DNA from: Prevotellaceae bacterium
GTDB lineage: Bacteria > Bacteroidota > Bacteroidia > Bacteroidales > Bacteroidaceae
Assembly (NCBI GenBank): GCA_021204885.1
Contig: JAJPYP010000115.1
Location: 1 to 9,367 of the forward strand
DNA length: 9,367 bases
Direction of reading: 5' to 3'
The notes below the pieces were generated by a model. The model was not told where the DNA came from. It did not search any database and saw nothing but the letters and a program-made list of their open reading frames with translations. Of this stretch, positions 6,242-9,367 are shown one piece after another (position 1 is the first letter of the stretch; each line of letters begins with the position of its first letter). Position numbers and translations under genes: made by a program.

Positions 6242-9200
6242 ACGGCGGGGAATGCCAAACATGCCAGTGTCGGCCTGCGGACGGGTGCCCTGAGAGAGGG
6301 GCAATCGCTCGCCTGCGCGTGCGCTTCCGCCACCGCGACGATACCTATTTATATGTCACGCCCGAGGAGGGTTCTCCCCATACCGCGCCCGAGGATGTCT
6401 CTTCCCCTATCCCTTTCCCGCCGCCGATGGGGAAGGGACCGTTGCGCGTGCGCTACGGCGTGCCGGGAGTGAATGCGGAATTCGAGCAGAGTTGCACGCT
6501 CCTGTGGGAAGGGGCGAAGCTTAACCTGATAGACGTGGCGACAGACGGGGAGGACGTGCTTACCCCCGCGCTCATCATCTTGGAACCCGACTACTTGGTG
6601 GACATCAGCTCCTTGGCGGAGTGCTTCCGCGAGTTCGGCGACCATCCGGCCAACTACCTGCTGTCGCGCTTGAGCCTGACGGAGAAGAGCGCCGCCATCC
6701 TATTGGGAAACATCGCCAACCTCTTCCTTGACGAATGGATACACGCGGACGGCGCTCCGGACTACAAAGCATGCATGCAAAAGGCCTTCCGCCTCTACCC
6801 CATCGAGATAGCGGCGTGCGGAGAGTTGCAAGACAAGACGAAAGAGCGGGCCTTCTTCAACGACTGCCGCCGCCATTTCGACCACATCGGGCAGACGGTG
6901 ACCGGGACATTCCGCGATGCGGTCTACGGATTAGACAAGGGGGATGCCGTGCTGGAGCCGTCGTACATCTGCGAGCCTTTAGGCATTCAGGGGCGGTTGG
7001 ACTATATGCAACGCGACATGTCGGCCTTTATCGAGATGAAGTCGGGCAAGGCCGACGAGTATTCCGTGCCGGGCAAGGTGTTGCCAAGGGAGAACAACAG
7101 CGTGCAGATGCTGCTCTACCAAGCGGTGCTGGCCTACTCCATGGGCAAGGATTACCGCAAAGTGCAGGCTTACCTGCTCTACACCCGTTACCCCCTGCTC
7201 TATCCTGCCCGTACCTCTTGGGCCATGCTGCGCCATGTATTAGACGTGCGCAACCGCATCGTGGCGCAGGAGTATGGCATACAGCGACACAACGACCTTG
7301 ACTACACCGCCGCGTGCCTTGGCGCCGTCAACCCCGACACGTTGAACTTGAAACGCATCGACAGCCCACTGTGGCGCTACTACCTCGCCCCCTCCATCAG
7401 CGCCTTTGCCCGGCAACTGGATGCCCTGTCGGCAGTGGAGAGACGTTACTTCTACGCGCTCTACAACTTCATCACCAAGGAGCTCTACACCTCCAAATCG
7501 GGCTATACCGCTTGCGAGGGACGTTCGGGACATTCGTCGCTCTGGCTCTCCACCTTGGAGGAGAAGATAGAGAACGGGGAGATTCTTTGTGACTTGACCA
7601 TTGCCGAGAACCGCGCGGCAGAAGCGCGACACCCCTACCTGTGCCTTGATGTACCGGCTTGCCCTGCCGGCAAGCCGGCAGACACGCTGCCCAACTTCCG
7701 CCCGGGCGATGCCATCGTACTCTACCAAAGGGAGAGCGGGGCGGACAACGTGACAGGCCGCATGGTCTTCAAAGGCAACATCGAAAGCATTACGGAGAGC
7801 CATGTCGGCATCAGCCTACGCATGGCACAAGAGAACTTGCGCGTGCTGCCTTCGGGCGGCCGTTATGCCGTGGAGCACGACTTCATGGACACCACATTCA
7901 GGAACATGTATCGTGGACTCGCCGCTTTCCTTTACGCCAATCCCGAGCGACGTGCCCTGCTCTTGAACGCGCGTCGGCCTCGCTATGATGCCTCGCGATA
8001 CAAAACCGTGACAGCGGCAAGGGACGACTTCGGGCGCGTCACCCGCAAGGCCGTGGCGGCGGAAGATTGTTTCCTGCTCGTCGGCCCGCCGGGAACGGGC
8101 AAGACCTCGCGTGCCTTGCGGGGCATGGTGGAGGCTTTCCACAAAGAGGGCAAGCAGATACTGCTGCTCTCTTACACCAACCGCGCCGTGGACGAGATAT
8201 GCAAGGCTCTCGCCACCATCACCCCGGCGGTGGATTTCATCCGCATGGGCAGCGAACTTTCGTGCGAGGAGAGGTATCGCCCGCACTTGGTGGAGCAGGT
8301 ACTTGCCACGTGCGACAACAGGCGTGCCGTGCAAGCCCGCATCGGCCGGTGTCCTGTCTTCGTGGGAACGGTAGCCACCCTCTCGGGCAAAACGGAGCTC
8401 TTCCGCTTGAAGAAGTTCGACGTGGCGATAGTGGACGAGGCCACCCAGATATTAGAACCGCAACTGTTGGGGCTGCTCTGCGCCCGCTCGGCAGACGGGA
8501 GCGACGCCATCGGCAAATTCGTCTTGATAGGCGACCACAAACAGCTGCCGGCCGTGGTGTTGCAACCGGCCGAATGCACGGAAGTGCACGATGCGGCACT
8601 GCGCGGAATCGGGTTGCGCAACCTGCGCGATTCCCTCTTCGAGCGCCTCTACCGCACCTTCGTAGGCCTTAAAGACGGCACGGCCGACGCCTCTCCTTTC
8701 TACGACATGCTCTGCCGCCAAGGACGCATGAACGAAGAAGTGGCCGCCTTTCCCAACCGTGCCTTCTACGGCGGCCTTCTCCAAACGCTTGGCCTGCCGC
8801 ACCAGTCGGGCGGGCTCACCTTGGCACCCGGACTCGCGGGCAATCCGTATGCCCACCTGCTTACACGCCGCACCGCCTTCATTCCCTCGCAAGCCGAGCC
8901 GGCCACGCAATCCTTCAAGCGGAACCTTTCGGAAGCACGCATCGCCGCCGGACTCGCACAAGCCATCTACCTGCAATATGCCGCCACCGACGGTTTCGAT
9001 GCAGACCGTACCTTGGGTATCATCACCCCCTACCGCAGCCAAATAGCTCTTATCAAAAAAGAGCTTGCGGCCACCGGCATCGCCGCGTTGGAGAAGGTGT
9101 CGGTCGACACGGTGGAACGCTTCCAAGGCAGCGAGCGGGATGTGGTGATCTACTCCTTCTGCGTGAACCGCGTGGAACAGATGGGGCAATTGGCCAACCT

Positions 9201-9342
9201 CACCGTGGAGAACGGCGTGCTGATAGACCGCAAGCTGAACGTGGCGCTCACCCGTGCCCGCAAGCAGATGTTCGTCATCGGCGTGCCCGGGCTGCTGCGA
9301 CAAGACCCCGTATACAAAGGCGTGGTGGAAATGGGCGGATAA
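6238..9342 (+). CDS. Dna2-like fusion: PD-(D/E)XK nuclease plus superfamily 1B DNA/RNA helicase
   Basis: Probably an ATP-driven nuclease-helicase for DNA repair or replication intermediates. The N-terminal nuclease (about 120-320) has Asp255 in GRLDY, Glu266 and Lys268 in FIEMKSG, and Gln290/Tyr294 in QMLLY, the RecB/Cas4/Dna2 type. Motif I appears at 157-166, with Asn161 where the usual His would be. A divergent middle part (about 330-600) follows. The C-terminal Upf1/Dna2-type helicase has Walker A GPPGTGKT (616-623), Ia SYTNRA (645-650), DEAT (733-736), GDHKQLP (765-771), QGRM (828-831), VDTVERFQGSERD (956-968) and NVALTRAR (1001-1008), all intact. The Cys triad (CxxC then Cys) that binds iron-sulphur in Dna2/Cas4 is absent behind the nuclease. 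The ATG overlaps the tatC stop (ATGA), suggesting translational coupling. Residues 41-68 are Pro/Gly-rich and look like a linker or insertion. It could equally be called an AAA-domain helicase; its natural substrate is unknown. Confidence 0.88.
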   Translation: MNGGECQTCQCRPADGCPERGAIARLRVRFRHRDDTYLYVTPEEGSPHTAPEDVSSPIPFPPPMGKGPLRVRYGVPGVNAEFEQSCTLLWEGAKLNLIDVATDGEDVLTPALIILEPDYLVDISSLAECFREFGDHPANYLLSRLSLTEKSAAILLGNIANLFLDEWIHADGAPDYKACMQKAFRLYPIEIAACGELQDKTKERAFFNDCRRHFDHIGQTVTGTFRDAVYGLDKGDAVLEPSYICEPLGIQGRLDYMQRDMSAFIEMKSGKADEYSVPGKVLPRENNSVQMLLYQAVLAYSMGKDYRKVQAYLLYTRYPLLYPARTSWAMLRHVLDVRNRIVAQEYGIQRHNDLDYTAACLGAVNPDTLNLKRIDSPLWRYYLAPSISAFARQLDALSAVERRYFYALYNFITKELYTSKSGYTACEGRSGHSSLWLSTLEEKIENGEILCDLTIAENRAAEARHPYLCLDVPACPAGKPADTLPNFRPGDAIVLYQRESGADNVTGRMVFKGNIESITESHVGISLRMAQENLRVLPSGGRYAVEHDFMDTTFRNMYRGLAAFLYANPERRALLLNARRPRYDASRYKTVTAARDDFGRVTRKAVAAEDCFLLVGPPGTGKTSRALRGMVEAFHKEGKQILLLSYTNRAVDEICKALATITPAVDFIRMGSELSCEERYRPHLVEQVLATCDNRRAVQARIGRCPVFVGTVATLSGKTELFRLKKFDVAIVDEATQILEPQLLGLLCARSADGSDAIGKFVLIGDHKQLPAVVLQPAECTEVHDAALRGIGLRNLRDSLFERLYRTFVGLKDGTADASPFYDMLCRQGRMNEEVAAFPNRAFYGGLLQTLGLPHQSGGLTLAPGLAGNPYAHLLTRRTAFIPSQAEPATQSFKRNLSEARIAAGLAQAIYLQYAATDGFDADRTLGIITPYRSQIALIKKELAATGIAALEKVSVDTVERFQGSERDVVIYSFCVNRVEQMGQLANLTVENGVLIDRKLNVALTRARKQMFVIGVPGLLRQDPVYKGVVEMGG
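6410..6438 (+). repeat. Inverted repeat inside the nuclease-helicase gene (N-terminal linker)
   Basis: TCCCTTTCCC (6410-6419) pairs with GGGGAAGGGA (6429-6438) over ten positions, nine Watson-Crick and one T-G, around a 9-base loop. It encodes the Pro-rich stretch at about residues 58-67. Confidence 0.5.
7654..7678 (+). repeat. Perfect 10-bp palindrome inside the nuclease-helicase gene
   Basis: CCGGCTTGCC (7654-7663) and GGCAAGCCGG (7669-7678) are exact reverse complements around a 5-base loop. An alternative nested pairing TGCCGG/CCGGCA spans 7665-7680. It encodes VPACPAGKPAD, in the region between nuclease and helicase. Confidence 0.6.
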
Positions 9343-9367
9343 TAATTCATTGCATAAATAATAAGAG

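Noticed and set aside
8452..9303. 283-residue minus-strand open frame opposite the helicase C terminus
   Set aside because: The plus strand encodes helicase motifs III to VI here; the antisense product shows no motif.
6238..9342. Phage-defence or CRISPR (Cas4-like) role for the nuclease-helicase
   Set aside because: The neighbours are housekeeping genes, and no repeats, other cas genes or mobile elements are present; a defence role has no support in this window.

Overview
The window looks like chromosomal DNA of a GC-rich member of the order Bacteroidales (Bacteroidota). Three things point there. Several promoters carry the Bacteroidota -7 element TAnnTTTG, three of them as the identical octamer TATCTTTG. 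The RNase P RNA has a long extra arm near its 3' end. The genes also fit: an archaeal-type phosphohexomutase (GlmM), a DHH phosphoesterase, a minimal TatA/TatC pair without TatB, and an SH3b plus NlpC/P60 hydrolase. Starts have no clear Shine-Dalgarno sequences, also usual for this phylum. The species cannot be named from sequence alone.

Layout. At the left, a secreted SH3b-NlpC/P60 peptidoglycan hydrolase runs leftward (30-1094). Its promoter lies back to back with that of the RNase P RNA gene (about 1219-1616, plus strand). Downstream of rnpB are a T-rich tract and a degenerate 23-bp tandem repeat (1627-1718). Converging on rnpB from the right is a minus-strand cluster, probably one transcript: DHH/DHHA1 phosphoesterase (4897-3851), phosphoglucosamine mutase (3815-2436), riboflavin synthase (2346-1744). 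Diverging from it, the plus strand carries tatA (5066-5269), a 168-bp spacer with two strong hairpins, tatC (5438-6241), and a 1034-residue Dna2-like nuclease-helicase (6238-9342) whose ATG overlaps the tatC stop codon.

How the genes work together. Most of the window is housekeeping: cell-wall precursor synthesis (GlmM) and wall cleavage (NlpC/P60), flavin synthesis, short-RNA or nucleotide turnover (DHH protein), tRNA 5' maturation (RNase P) and export of folded proteins (Tat). I see no mobile element, CRISPR array, tRNA or obvious defence island.

What deserves a second look: the nuclease-helicase coupled to tatC, with an atypical nuclease motif I, no Dna2/Cas4 iron-sulphur cysteine triad and two in-frame palindromes; a TatC with Val where E. 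coli TatC has the signal-binding Glu15; the hairpin pair between tatA and tatC; and the repeat behind rnpB. None of these by itself proves a new system.
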